Both the position numbers and the translations under genes were made by a program. DNA of 58,576 nucleotides from Dyella acidiphila (GTDB taxonomy: Bacteria > Pseudomonadota > Gammaproteobacteria > Xanthomonadales > Rhodanobacteraceae): contig NZ_JACZZA010000017.1 of the NCBI RefSeq assembly GCF_014863405.1, positions 1-58,576 on the forward strand, in the 5' to 3' direction. The notes under the pieces are model-generated. The model made no database searches, was not told the origin of the DNA, and was given only the letters and a program-made list of their open reading frames with translations. Shown here piece by piece: positions 1-8,097 of the stretch (position 1 is its first letter; the number at the start of each line of letters is the position of its first letter).

Positions 1-70
1 GCGAGGAAAGCACCTCGGCCTCGCGCAGCTTGTGGATGATCTCTTCGGAACTAAAGCGTTTCTTGGGCAT
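1..70 (-). CDS. IS3-family transposase OrfA, N-terminal fragment
   Basis: The reading frame starts at ATG 68-70 and runs off the window. The visible 23 residues begin MPKKRFSSEEIIHKLREAEV, which matches the start of IS3-family (IS407-like) OrfA proteins: a short basic lead followed by the first helix of the helix-turn-helix that binds the element ends. Only about a quarter of a usual OrfA is present. Whether the copy is intact beyond the window cannot be told. Confidence 0.75.
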   Translation of the reverse strand, partial: MPKKRFSSEEIIHKLREAEVLSS

Positions 71-117
71 CGTCCAGTCTCCTCGTCATAAGTCTATGAA
101 CTTTGGATCTGGACCAG
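1..117 (-). mobile_element. IS3-family element, upstream end, cut by window edge
   Basis: The segment holds the 5' part of an IS3-like orfA on the minus strand and ends at 108-117 in TCTGGACCAG. The reverse complement of that motif, CTGGTCCAGA, occurs near the other window end (about 58460-58470) beside the 3' end of an IS3-like orfB. The two sites are therefore probably the two terminal inverted repeats of one IS type. The exact IS boundary and any target duplication cannot be fixed, because only one end of each copy is visible. Confidence 0.7.
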
Positions 118-249
118 AAATTTCAGGTCAGCTCAGCGGTGTTGATCGAGATGGGCAAGCGCAATACGCAGGAGGCGCAGCGGCGCATGACGACGATGCG
201 CGGGCCAGTGCCTGATCGTCGCGATGTGGAGTCCAGTGCCGCGGCGTGA
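118..249 (+). CDS. C-terminal fragment of an unidentified gene, cut by the IS
   Basis: An open frame enters from the IS end and terminates at TGA 247-249, giving about 43 residues that include EMGKRNTQEAQRRMTTMRGP. The charged, helix-forming composition and the terminator that follows at 277 suggest a true gene end, not noise. I do not recognise the family. It is not NuoA, which follows secG-tRNA-Leu in many relatives, so the left flank of the island has probably been rearranged. The 5' part is either beyond the IS or lost. Confidence 0.4.
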   Translation, partial: KFQVSSAVLIEMGKRNTQEAQRRMTTMRGPVPDRRDVESSAAA

Positions 250-276
250 AGGTGCGGCGGTTATTTCAGCCATAAA

Positions 277-305
277 AAAACCCGCCGTTTGGCGGGTTTT
301 TCTTT
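277..305. terminator. Bidirectional intrinsic terminator
   Basis: AAAACCCGCC (277-286) pairs with GGCGGGTTTT (291-300) around a GTTT loop, with T-rich tracts on both strands. On the plus strand it closes the truncated gene ending at 249. On the minus strand it could be the original terminator of tRNA-Leu(GAG), displaced when the island integrated (inference). Confidence 0.75.
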
Positions 306-344
306 GCTTCGGCTGTTTCCCGTTTGGGGCAGCGAAGCCTTCGA

Positions 345-363
345 TTGGTGCCAAGGGGAGACC
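345..363. other. Candidate left attachment site (tRNA-Leu 3'-end copy)
   Basis: TTGGTGCCAAGGGGAGACC resembles 13442-13460, TTGGTGCCCAAGGGGGGAC, which spans the CCA end and acceptor arm of tRNA-Leu(GAG). One base is missing and about two differ. The orientation is the same as at the tRNA, as expected for the 3'-end remnant left at the far end of an island that integrated into a tRNA. The imperfect match means the true att site could instead be nearer 519-530. Confidence 0.4.
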
Positions 364-762
364 ATATACTTACATCAAGTCATTGATTTATCAAAATTAT
401 TTTCAATACACCTTAAAATTCATACTCAACAGCATACACAACAGCGCTCGTAGATCGTGCTTGAAGAGCAAAGCTCAACTTCCCCGTACTAATTTTTGAA
501 GCGGTTCGAGTCCCCAGTGGGGACTCGAACTGTCGCAATGATGGTACATCTTCAATCGTCCCGCAGCGAAATTTGCTAAACATGAAAGTAAATAATTGAT
601 AATAAACATCTTTCTTATAAAATTCATGCGGCAGCATGTCGGAATCAAGCCACCTTCTTGTTACCAAGGTGGTCAAATGTAAAACTTTTTTCTTAAAGTT
701 ATTTGACTTTGTAAAATTCATCTGGTCATAATTTGCTCAACCAAGTGTGCAGGACCAGCGTC
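364..762. other. AT-rich gene-free end of the island
   Basis: No convincing gene is seen. A 102-codon minus-strand frame (413-721) lacks a recognisable domain and a good ribosome binding site. The stretch is visibly richer in A+T than the core genome and contains the inverted repeat at 504-530. The promoter of the operon starting near 763 must lie at its right end. Confidence 0.5.
504..530. repeat. Perfect inverted repeat made of tRNA T-arm sequence
   Basis: GTTCGAGTCCCC (504-515) and GGGGACTCGAAC (519-530) are exact inverted copies separated by AGT. The sequence equals the T-arm of tRNA-Leu(GAG), where GGGGACTCGAAC occurs on the plus strand at about 13455-13466. It is either a second att-like copy, an integrase or excisionase binding site, or a hairpin. 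Confidence 0.6.
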
Positions 763-1356
763 ATGGCTGAGAACGAAGTCTTGGATGTAGGCAGTCGTCG
801 CAACTACAAGCGCTGGCTTGCTGTGGTTGCCGATTCCGGCGTTAGTGCAAGCGTGGCAGCAGACAGGCTTGCAGAAGACTGCCTCGCAACGCTACTCCGA
901 AAACTGCGCGCTCAACCTCTTTACTTGGTGCTCAAAGCCTGCGGTGTAGATCAAATCGCCCTCCAGAGCGCGGTAGCGACTTTTAAAGATGCTTCGCTGG
1001 CTAGATGGGTGGAGACGGCTTACAGGATCACTCAATCTACGGAACCATCCGTTATCGCCAGAAAGGTCGCTGAGCTACTCATCGATGGCGTTCAATCGCA
1101 GGCCACTCGTTTCACTATGCGAAACGATTTATCTATTGATCAAAATCGACGGGACGAGCTCGAACTAGCAACCTCCACTTCCCTGCTAGCTGCGAGAGAT
1201 CAAATTGTCGAGGTTCTAGAACATTCCTTACGGAACGGCATACCGCAACGCAAACGCAGTGTGTCTCGTGAGCAACAGCGAAAGGAACCCTTGATTAGTC
1301 GTTCGCTCAATCCCATTGCCAATCCGCAATCGAAGATATCCAATCATGTTCGATAG
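763..1356 (+). CDS. Unknown protein, first gene of QueC-like/ImmA/PIN operon
   Basis: The frame encodes about 197 residues from ATG 763; an in-frame TTG at 733 would add ten. The protein looks largely alpha-helical and soluble, with a basic, Ser/Arg-rich tail (RKRSVSREQQRKE). I see no catalytic motif and do not recognise the family. Its stop overlaps the start of the QueC-like gene by 11 nt, and the next two junctions are ATGA overlaps, so the four genes are almost certainly co-translated. By position it could correspond to the small accessory subunit of QueC-containing defence systems such as QatB, but that is inference from context only. Confidence 0.65.
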   Translation: MAENEVLDVGSRRNYKRWLAVVADSGVSASVAADRLAEDCLATLLRKLRAQPLYLVLKACGVDQIALQSAVATFKDASLARWVETAYRITQSTEPSVIARKVAELLIDGVQSQATRFTMRNDLSIDQNRRDELELATSTSLLAARDQIVEVLEHSLRNGIPQRKRSVSREQQRKEPLISRSLNPIANPQSKISNHVR

Positions 1357-2695
1357 CTATCACGTTGACGGTATCTTCAATCGTATAACGATCACTGGAG
1401 ACGTCTGTCAAAATCTTCGGTTAAATGCGGATGGATTCTTCCACGCCCTTCTTGTCCTGCCACCACCGCGGTGCTTGGATCTCCTGCGCATCGCCGCTGG
1501 AATTTATACGATCGACCGTATCACCAAGCGCCGGCGCACTGCGGATAACGAGCTTGGAATGAGAAGGATACGCGTATGCTTTGCCGTAGATGACTTATCA
1601 TTTTGGCAATCGGATGAAGTCACCAAGCTTCTTTGGAATAACATCAAAATTTTGACCGAAGATGCTTGGGAGTTTTCCTTCGTCCAGCGAGTACATTGCG
1701 CAGATGATCTCGGTCACCAAAGTTACTTATCCATCGCCCCGCCACCCAAGCATGTTGCGCTCTATAGTGGCGGCCTAGATTCCGCTGCGGGACTCGCCCA
1801 ACGAGTTTTAGAAGGCGCAGACAGCATCATGCTCATAACTGTTGCGCATCAAGCCAATATACGTGGCATGGCTCAACGGCAAATCGAATGCCTTAGCGAT
1901 GAAATATGCCGCCTCACGGGTAAAAAGCCTGCTCTTCACCACTCAACGCTATCCACGTCCTTGATTGGAGGGAAGGCAGTGCGCATGCGCGATCAAGAGA
2001 AAACCCAGAGAACTCGCGCATTCTTCTTCTGCGTCACCTCTGCAATAGCTGCACATGCATACAGCCTAAAAAGTGTAGAGATGTATGAGAACGGCGTCGG
2101 CGCTATCAATCTTCCGCTTATGGGTGGAATGCTTGGTAGCAGTTTAGCGACGAGAGGTGCACATCCAACATTTATACGCTTGGTATCTGAACTTTGCACC
2201 ACAGTCATGGGCGATCAACTCACCTTCCATCTACCTAACATAGAGAAGACGAAGGGTGAAATGCTTAAAAGCTTGGCTCCTTGGGGACTGGATGATTGGA
2301 TAAAATCTTCAAGGTCATGCGTTCACAGCTCTTTAAGAATGACTGGCCTTTCACATTGCGGCCAGTGTCCAGCTTGCATAGAACGGCGGCAGGCTTTCAG
2401 TGTTTCAGGAATAGCTGACGACTCCACCGGTTACGGCACAGATATTTTCTCCACACGAGACCTAGAGCCAAATAATGCTGATTACTTTACTTTCTACAAA
2501 GCAGATGCCAAGCGCTGGCTGAAATCTGACCCCGCTGTACAGCGACGACTTATCAATCATCTTCGATCGACTGGGATATCCACGAATGAAGATGACGCGA
2601 TCATCCGCCTCTACTTGAGGCACTCCGAAGAGATTATGCAGACCTTTGAATCATCAAAAACCCATCCTTCACGAGGTACGGAAGGTGTGAAATGA
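1346..2695 (+). CDS. QueC/QatC-like PP-loop ATPase
   Basis: The protein has about 449 residues from ATG 1346. A PP-loop signature ALYSGGLDSAAG sits near residue 140 and marks an N-type ATP pyrophosphatase. A cysteine cluster SHCGQCPACIERRQAF near residue 340, with an earlier SCVHS, matches the zinc-binding end of QueC (7-cyano-7-deazaguanine synthase). It is twice as long as housekeeping QueC (about 220 residues), with an extra N-terminal domain of about 135 residues and a helical tail, as in the QatC-type proteins of the anti-phage Qat system. No queuosine pathway genes are nearby, and its neighbours are a metallopeptidase and a PIN-like nuclease. A role in defence, possibly modifying a nucleotide or a protein terminus, is inferred. 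Confidence 0.8.
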   Translation: MFDSYHVDGIFNRITITGDVCQNLRLNADGFFHALLVLPPPRCLDLLRIAAGIYTIDRITKRRRTADNELGMRRIRVCFAVDDLSFWQSDEVTKLLWNNIKILTEDAWEFSFVQRVHCADDLGHQSYLSIAPPPKHVALYSGGLDSAAGLAQRVLEGADSIMLITVAHQANIRGMAQRQIECLSDEICRLTGKKPALHHSTLSTSLIGGKAVRMRDQEKTQRTRAFFFCVTSAIAAHAYSLKSVEMYENGVGAINLPLMGGMLGSSLATRGAHPTFIRLVSELCTTVMGDQLTFHLPNIEKTKGEMLKSLAPWGLDDWIKSSRSCVHSSLRMTGLSHCGQCPACIERRQAFSVSGIADDSTGYGTDIFSTRDLEPNNADYFTFYKADAKRWLKSDPAVQRRLINHLRSTGISTNEDDAIIRLYLRHSEEIMQTFESSKTHPSRGTEGVK

Positions 2696-3918
2696 GCTAC
2701 AACAACGTTGATATAAATTCTCTAGCTCAGCGCCTAGTGGCCGCGCGAAAGTCCGCCAATATCACGCAAGACGTGGCTGCGCGTCATCTAAATGTTAGCA
2801 GGCCTACTTTCATCGCGATTGAAAAAGGGGCAAGAAAGCCAAAGCCTGAGGAGCTCGTTCAACTCTCAGAGCTTTATAGAGAACCACTAAATCAGCTACT
2901 CCGCAGACAAGCTACGCCAAAGCTTGCCCCACACCTACGCTCCGTACTCGATCCATCAGCACATGGACAAGAAGGTCTAGACGCCGCCATATCAAAGCTC
3001 ACGAACTTTATAGAGGACTACCAACTCCTAGAGGAACAGGCCAACGTTAGGCTATCAGGCGAATTTCCTCCACCCATTCGCCTTGCAGCAAGTCAAGTAG
3101 AGCGCTTTGCAGAACAATGCGCTAAAGAAGAGCGTGAACGCCTCAATCTAGGCTCCTATCTACCTGTCAACGCATTGCGTAGGCTACTCGAGAAAGTTGG
3201 CATTCATGTTTTTTTAGACGCCGTGGACTCAAAACTAGCTGGACTCTACGCATTTGCACCTGATTTCGGATACTGCATACTAATCAATAGACTTCATCCG
3301 TTAGAAAGACGACGGTGGACCATCGCTCACGAATATGCCCACTTTCTGACCGATAGAGATCGCCCCGGTGTCGACTTCATCACCTCCTCGGGGCGAAAGC
3401 CATTGAACGAACGTTTTGCTGATGCATTCGCTGCAGAATTTCTTATGCCAGAAGTTGGCATTAAGAAGCGCTTCTACGAAGACATCGAGCGTTCTGGTGA
3501 CTTTAATGTTGGAGATCTATGCAGGCTGGCCGACTATTTTATGGTGTCGGTAATGGCATCGTGCCTTCGGCTCGAAAGTCTTAAGTTAATCCCTAAAGGT
3601 ACGTGGGACCAAATTAGTGAGGAAAAAGTCCCTGTTGGCACCTTGAAGCAGCAAGCTGGAATTACCGAGAAGATTGGTGATGGAGACCCTATAGAACCTT
3701 ACCCCGAGAGGTATAGACAGCTAGCTGTACAGCTCTTTGTTTCTGGCAAGATCACGGAAGGGCAATTGTCTAAGTTCCTTCGCTGCGATCGAATCAAGGC
3801 GCGAGAAATTGTGGAGTCGTGTTCTTTAACCCAAGATGATGCGAATGGATCGACTTCCATCGTTCCACTTTCGCTTGGACACTCTTTGATTTCGAACGCA
3901 CGCGGTGACAACGAATGA
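2692..3918 (+). CDS. XRE-family HTH and ImmA/IrrE metallopeptidase fusion
   Basis: This 408-residue protein starts at an ATGA overlap with the preceding stop. Residues about 8-62 are an XRE/Cro helix-turn-helix (VAARHLNVSRPTFIAIEKG). The middle carries an ImmA/IrrE (COG2856) zinc-peptidase domain with the HExxH motif in WTIAHEYAHFLTDR near residue 215 and a downstream FADAFAAEFLMP segment that supplies the third metal ligand region. In known cases (ImmA of ICEBs1, IrrE/DdrO) such proteases cut a repressor on stress. HTH-COG2856 fusions are also common partners in toxin-antitoxin-like modules. Here it probably regulates, or acts as antidote to, the PIN-like protein encoded immediately downstream (inference). 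Confidence 0.85.
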   Translation: MSYNNVDINSLAQRLVAARKSANITQDVAARHLNVSRPTFIAIEKGARKPKPEELVQLSELYREPLNQLLRRQATPKLAPHLRSVLDPSAHGQEGLDAAISKLTNFIEDYQLLEEQANVRLSGEFPPPIRLAASQVERFAEQCAKEERERLNLGSYLPVNALRRLLEKVGIHVFLDAVDSKLAGLYAFAPDFGYCILINRLHPLERRRWTIAHEYAHFLTDRDRPGVDFITSSGRKPLNERFADAFAAEFLMPEVGIKKRFYEDIERSGDFNVGDLCRLADYFMVSVMASCLRLESLKLIPKGTWDQISEEKVPVGTLKQQAGITEKIGDGDPIEPYPERYRQLAVQLFVSGKITEGQLSKFLRCDRIKAREIVESCSLTQDDANGSTSIVPLSLGHSLISNARGDNE

Positions 3919-4457
3919 GTCGCTGCGTCCTTGATTGTTGCTCGGCACTAAATCTATACACTGGGTGGGGCGGACTTAAAGAACTAGCTACATTGCCTCA
4001 TAGCTGGCATTTATGTTCCACCGTCGTCAATGAGCTAGCCTACACCCGTGACTTTGATCAAGATGGAACAGTCACTCAGATCCCTATAGATCCAAGGTTG
4101 TTATTTAACAACGGAATCGTGACTCTCATACATCCTGAGTCACCACTGGAATCGCAATTGTATGTCGATTTTGCAATGGAACTTGACGATGGAGAAGCGC
4201 AAACCTTCGCCATAGCCAAGAGTCGTGGATTTACTGTGGTAACCGATGACAGGAAAGCAGTCCTTGTAGCATCTAGATCTGATGTTGGGATAAAGATAAT
4301 GTCCACCGCGGACGTCCTTCACCAATGGATTCAAACCTCATCTATTGGAAATGCTGAAGCCAAGAGGATTTTGGAAAGAATCAAAATCCTTGCACGTCAC
4401 ATGCCACACCCAAGCTCATCCAACGCCGCTTGGTGGTCGAATCTTTTATCTAGTTAG
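3915..4457 (+). CDS. PIN-like nuclease, last gene of the operon
   Basis: The 180-residue protein begins VLDCCSALNLY, the first acidic strand of a PIN fold. It then has a conserved Glu region (STVVNELAY), ELDDGEAQTFAIAKSRG and VVTDDRKA, the typical order of metal-binding acids in VapC/DUF3368-like PIN domains. PIN proteins are Mg-dependent ribonucleases and often toxins. The start overlaps the stop of the HTH-ImmA gene (ATGA), so the pair resembles a toxin-antitoxin unit embedded in a larger operon. The substrate is unknown. Confidence 0.75.
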   Translation: MSRCVLDCCSALNLYTGWGGLKELATLPHSWHLCSTVVNELAYTRDFDQDGTVTQIPIDPRLLFNNGIVTLIHPESPLESQLYVDFAMELDDGEAQTFAIAKSRGFTVVTDDRKAVLVASRSDVGIKIMSTADVLHQWIQTSSIGNAEAKRILERIKILARHMPHPSSSNAAWWSNLLSS

Positions 4458-4565
4458 CTTGAAACCACCGACACGGGGCATTTGTCTTAAAGTTGGCGCC
4501 ACTGCAACGTAGCACCCACTTATGTGTTGCTTAACTACCAACTAGAGCAGTCTACTAACATCAAC

Positions 4566-5003
4566 TCATACGATATGCTTGATGTCGATATTTCCCCAAT
4601 GCTCTTTTAAATACTCAGCCACGAGCCTACGGTGACAATGGTGGGGCTTGTCTTCGCTGCACAGGAGGCATCCATCCTCCAAGGTGTTTGGATCTACGCG
4701 TTTCTCAATTTCTCTCTTGCGCATAAGGTCGAGAAATTTTCGCTCATACACCATCCAATCACCCTTATTTTTTTTGTATTCGTCTAAAATGTCCTGCGTC
4801 GGGGCAAGCTCAGGGATATGCACATATCCCATATCGCAAACTTCTCTCAGAAAAAACTCCAAATCGTTTCGCTTTGCGAAGCCGGCCAGCTGAGAGACGT
4901 TATTGAGACGCACATCGACAATGCGCTTGGCACCAGATCGTTTAAGCTTCCCAAAAAAAGTTTCAGCAGTTTTTTTTGTGAACCCAATGGTGAAGATGTT
5001 CAA
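4566..5003 (-). CDS. DUF488-family protein (second copy)
   Basis: The 145-residue protein begins MNIFTIGFTKKTAETFFGKL and contains IVDVRLNN and LLCSEDKPHHCHRRLVAEYL. The spaced DVR and C...CHR motifs define DUF488. The start overlaps the stop of the preceding DUF488 gene by an ATGA. The C/HCHR motif suggests a metal- or nucleotide-binding enzyme, but no reaction is established for the family. It is probably a partner of the other two genes in the cassette. Confidence 0.85.
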   Translation of the reverse strand: MNIFTIGFTKKTAETFFGKLKRSGAKRIVDVRLNNVSQLAGFAKRNDLEFFLREVCDMGYVHIPELAPTQDILDEYKKNKGDWMVYERKFLDLMRKREIEKRVDPNTLEDGCLLCSEDKPHHCHRRLVAEYLKEHWGNIDIKHIV

Positions 5004-5620
5004 GGATTCACCTGCTCGACTTGTGAAGCATCAACATACGCAACCTTTTGCTCTCTCAACTTGCAGGCCTCTTCGATAAGCTGTTCTCGTGTACGGAACA
5101 TGTCTTCCTGTGGCAAACCCACCATATCTAACAATCTCGACATAGTCTTGGACTGAGGCTCAGCCTCCCCATTAGACAAGATATGCAGAATAGAGACCTC
5201 TCTAGACTCAAGAGCCCGACTTACGAGCAGGGTTCGGTGACAATCTAACGGCTCCTTTTCTGCACACATGAGTGCAATTCGATATTTCTTTACACCTTGC
5301 AGCACTCTGTCGATACCAGATTCAAAAAGAGAGGTCTTCGCCAGTCGAGCGTATTGCACTCGGCCGTTTTCATAGCAGGAGGGGTCACTTGAGCGTGCGC
5401 CAAGCTCTTTCCCAACAAAGACATAGACTATGCCCGCGCCTGACAATGCTTCCAACAAAGACTCTCTGTTGTACTGGGGATTGTGTCTGCTGAATGGACT
5501 TGAGCGGACGTCGGCCACGGCAGTCACACCGTTCTGTTTCAGTAGAGCCACGAACCGCTCGATGGGATGACTCGAGTGACCAATCGTTAAGACGGTCGCC
5601 TCTTTTTTTTCACTCATCAC
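5000..5620 (-). CDS. DUF488-family protein (first copy)
   Basis: The 206-residue protein has the full DUF488 signature: TIGHSSHPIERFV at the N-terminus, ADVRSSPFSRHNPQYN near residue 36, and LMCAEKEPLDCHRTLL near residue 115. It overlaps its upstream neighbour at 5617-5620 and its downstream neighbour at 5000-5003, so the three genes form one translationally coupled unit. The two DUF488 proteins are clearly different from each other, suggesting heteromeric partners or subfunctionalised duplicates. Confidence 0.87.
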   Translation of the reverse strand: MMSEKKEATVLTIGHSSHPIERFVALLKQNGVTAVADVRSSPFSRHNPQYNRESLLEALSGAGIVYVFVGKELGARSSDPSCYENGRVQYARLAKTSLFESGIDRVLQGVKKYRIALMCAEKEPLDCHRTLLVSRALESREVSILHILSNGEAEPQSKTMSRLLDMVGLPQEDMFRTREQLIEEACKLREQKVAYVDASQVEQVNP

Positions 5621-6303
5621 TGCACCAACGCTCTTTGAATTATTGTAGCGGCCAACTTGTACCTAAATCCTTCGAATGGTTCTCCTAAGCTGACGCAGAT
5701 CAAGCTATCGCCCAACGTGTAGACCCCATTCTCACGAGCTAGATATTCGCGCTCAATGTACGGATCTGTCACCCAGATCCAATATTGAACACCGCGATAT
5801 TCAAACTTAGCTTGCACCCTACGCTTAGGGTTACCGAAGTTTGCTCCGGGTGCGAAGATCTTGAGTTCGATTCTATTCACATGAATCAGATGTAGCGAAT
5901 GAGGCAAGCGATCAGCAACGGAAACTTCTACTCTATCGTTCAGCCCGTGATAACTGCTTTCTCCGTTGTGCCATAGCGTCTGCGGAGTTTCCACAAAAGC
6001 CACGGCGTCGCGCCACCCAGCTTGCCCTACTTTTGCCCAATACTCTTCAGCTTGAATAAGCCAGTTCTCGGTTTGGCAAGCATGTGGATGATGCCTCTCT
6101 AGCGGTACGTCTATGATATCAAGTACACGAGGATCACTTCCGTCTGGATACTGACGCTCGTATTCCGATATTTCCTCGGTCGGTCGCTCGCTAACCGGCC
6201 TAACCCAAGGCCCGGGTGCACCACCTATTACTTCTCGACCTGCAATGCAGCGGCCAGCCATCTTCTTTGAGTTTGCCAAGCACAAAATTCGCTTCTTCCC
6301 CAT
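5617..6303 (-). CDS. Dual-OB-like protein, first gene of the DUF488 cassette
   Basis: The start is taken at ATG 6301-6303 (MGKKRILCLANSKKMAGRC), giving 228 residues; a longer frame exists upstream but looks non-coding. The pattern CLANSKK...GRCIAGRE...GPWVRPVS followed by a basic beta-rich second half resembles proteins annotated as dual OB domain-containing. OB folds usually bind nucleic acid or nucleotides. Co-occurrence with two DUF488 genes suggests a conserved cassette, possibly nucleic acid surveillance in conflict systems (inference). Confidence 0.65.
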   Translation of the reverse strand: MGKKRILCLANSKKMAGRCIAGREVIGGAPGPWVRPVSERPTEEISEYERQYPDGSDPRVLDIIDVPLERHHPHACQTENWLIQAEEYWAKVGQAGWRDAVAFVETPQTLWHNGESSYHGLNDRVEVSVADRLPHSLHLIHVNRIELKIFAPGANFGNPKRRVQAKFEYRGVQYWIWVTDPYIEREYLARENGVYTLGDSLICVSLGEPFEGFRYKLAATIIQRALVQ

Positions 6304-6446
6304 AGCCCGCCCCCTCCTTCGTCCTTGGGCACGTGGCCCACATGCTGGGACCACGTCGCTAAATGTATACCTTCCGGAACCTTAAAAAAGGTCTATCAAA
6401 AGTCCTTTCAGAACGATATTATTATAATCTCTAAGGAGATTTGATA

Positions 6447-7013
6447 ATGTCGGCCACCATTGTAGGGTACGCGCGAGTTAGCACCACGGGCCAATCGCTC
6501 GACATCCAGCTCGATAAGCTGAAAGCTTATGGCTGCACTAAGGTCTTTGCAGAGAAGCGGTCCGGTAGGCAGGCCGACAGCCGCCCGGAGCTTCAGGCAT
6601 GCCTCCAGTTCGTTCGGGAGGGCGATACGCTTGTGATATCGCGGTTGGACCGTATGGCCCGCTCCATTCTTGACCTAACCAAGATTGCTGATCAGCTGAA
6701 GAAGAAGGGCGTGTCACTGAAGGTGTTGGATCAAGCGATCGATACCGCCACGTCTGAGGGCAGGCTAATGTTTAGCCTGCTCGCAAGTTTTGCTGAGTTT
6801 GAAAACGATATCCGAGCAGAGCGTCAGCTAGACGGGATTGCGAAGGCCAAGGAAAGGGGTGTCACCTTTGGGCGCAAGCGGGCGTTGACTCTAGCCGACC
6901 GTGAGAAGATCAGGCTTCTGCGCGAAGAGGATAAATACTCGGTGCCTCAGTTGGCTGAGCGATTTAAGGTAGGGGTAGCCACAATCTACCGATCGCTTCA
7001 AAAATCTGACTGA
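6447..7013 (+). CDS. Small serine recombinase (resolvase/invertase family)
   Basis: The start is ATG 6447 with AAGGAG at 6433-6438, giving 188 residues. The catalytic domain begins IVGYARVSTTGQSLDIQ, with the nucleophilic Ser at about residue 10, and continues with VISRLDRMARS and SLLASFAEFEND. The C-terminus is a helix-turn-helix (VPQLAERFKVGVATIYRSL). This is the usual size of Tn3 resolvases and Hin/Pin invertases. No transposase is beside it and I could not identify inversion or res sites, so it may be a stray resolvase of the island or may act on a site outside the visible region. Confidence 0.92.
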   Translation: MSATIVGYARVSTTGQSLDIQLDKLKAYGCTKVFAEKRSGRQADSRPELQACLQFVREGDTLVISRLDRMARSILDLTKIADQLKKKGVSLKVLDQAIDTATSEGRLMFSLLASFAEFENDIRAERQLDGIAKAKERGVTFGRKRALTLADREKIRLLREEDKYSVPQLAERFKVGVATIYRSLQKSD

Positions 7014-7193
7014 ACCTCACATCGCCAAAGGTCCGCTCCCAATCTAAGGCGGAAGGATTGGGATAAAGAGTGCTAAGTGAAAGCGCCTAGATGGACACAG
7101 AGCGGGACATGGTCTATTAATTTTCTAGGCGAAACCCAAACTTCTTTGAACTCCTGACGAAAATTGGCCAGAACAAAAAAAGGGCTTACGCGA

Positions 7194-7925
7194 ATGGAAC
7201 TCAGTAGTGAAATCACGGCCCTGTCGGAATTTCTGAATTTAATTGGGAACTGTAAACCCAACCAAAGATATTTTTTCCGCGGCGAACGCCGCTCCGATTT
7301 CGAATTACTTCCAAAAATTGGACGACTCACCAAAGCGCCTTCCAAAGTGATCAGCCTCAAGGGCTATCCAGCAGAGAAACTAGGGGAGAAGGACATTTTT
7401 GACCGCTTCAAACAAGCGGCGCGCCCCTTCCTCACTACGCCTCCCGACAATGACTGGGATTGGCTCGCACTCGCCCAGCATCATGGATTACCGACGAGGC
7501 TTCTCGACTGGACTTCGAATCCGCTCGTCGCTCTTTATTTTGCGATCGGAGAGTCCGTAGACGCGAACTGGCTTCAGCGCGAACAGGTAGGCAGCGCGAA
7601 GTACGATGGCTCCGCCGCATTTTACATCATGCGAGTCAAGCAAAAGCCGCTGGATACGAATAATAGCGATCCCTTCCAATCCGACGGGCTTTTCAATGCC
7701 ACGCATGTTTCGCCAAGGATTACGTCACAGGGCGGTCTTTTCTCTATACAGAAAGATCCTCATAGCCCTTTCCGATGGGGAAATATCGTGAAGCATTCGA
7801 TTCCATTTTTTGCGCGAGAAGATTTGAAGCAGCATCTGGCGCTTTTGGGTATCGCGCATAGCTTCATATACCCAGGTTTGGACAGTATCGCCAAAGACCT
7901 ACAAGAACGATTGAACGACTTCTAA
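7194..7925 (+). CDS. FRG-domain protein
   Basis: The start is taken at ATG 7194, giving 243 residues. The FRG signature is clear: YFFRGERRSDFELLPKIGR near residue 25, then WLALAQHHGLPTRLLDWTSNPLVALYFAI near residue 95. FRG domains are widespread in accessory regions and phage-defence neighbourhoods. Their biochemical activity is not settled. The protein is close to a serine recombinase and unknown genes, in keeping with island cargo. Confidence 0.87.
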   Translation: MELSSEITALSEFLNLIGNCKPNQRYFFRGERRSDFELLPKIGRLTKAPSKVISLKGYPAEKLGEKDIFDRFKQAARPFLTTPPDNDWDWLALAQHHGLPTRLLDWTSNPLVALYFAIGESVDANWLQREQVGSAKYDGSAAFYIMRVKQKPLDTNNSDPFQSDGLFNATHVSPRITSQGGLFSIQKDPHSPFRWGNIVKHSIPFFAREDLKQHLALLGIAHSFIYPGLDSIAKDLQERLNDF

Positions 7926-8097
7926 GGGCCTTATCATTGATGCAGGTGTGTCATGAATTCCATTGTCACCTGACGCCGACACCCGTTGGCGGTTCTCGCA
8001 AGTTGATGCAGGAACGTCGTTCTACTCGCACCGACAAAGCATGGTTTCGCCGACATGTTTGGTCTCGTGCATGTCCATCTATTAACGGATCACAGAA

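Noticed and set aside
413-721. 102-codon minus-strand frame in the AT-rich island end
   Set aside because: It contains the tRNA-derived palindrome, lacks a ribosome binding site and has no recognisable domain.
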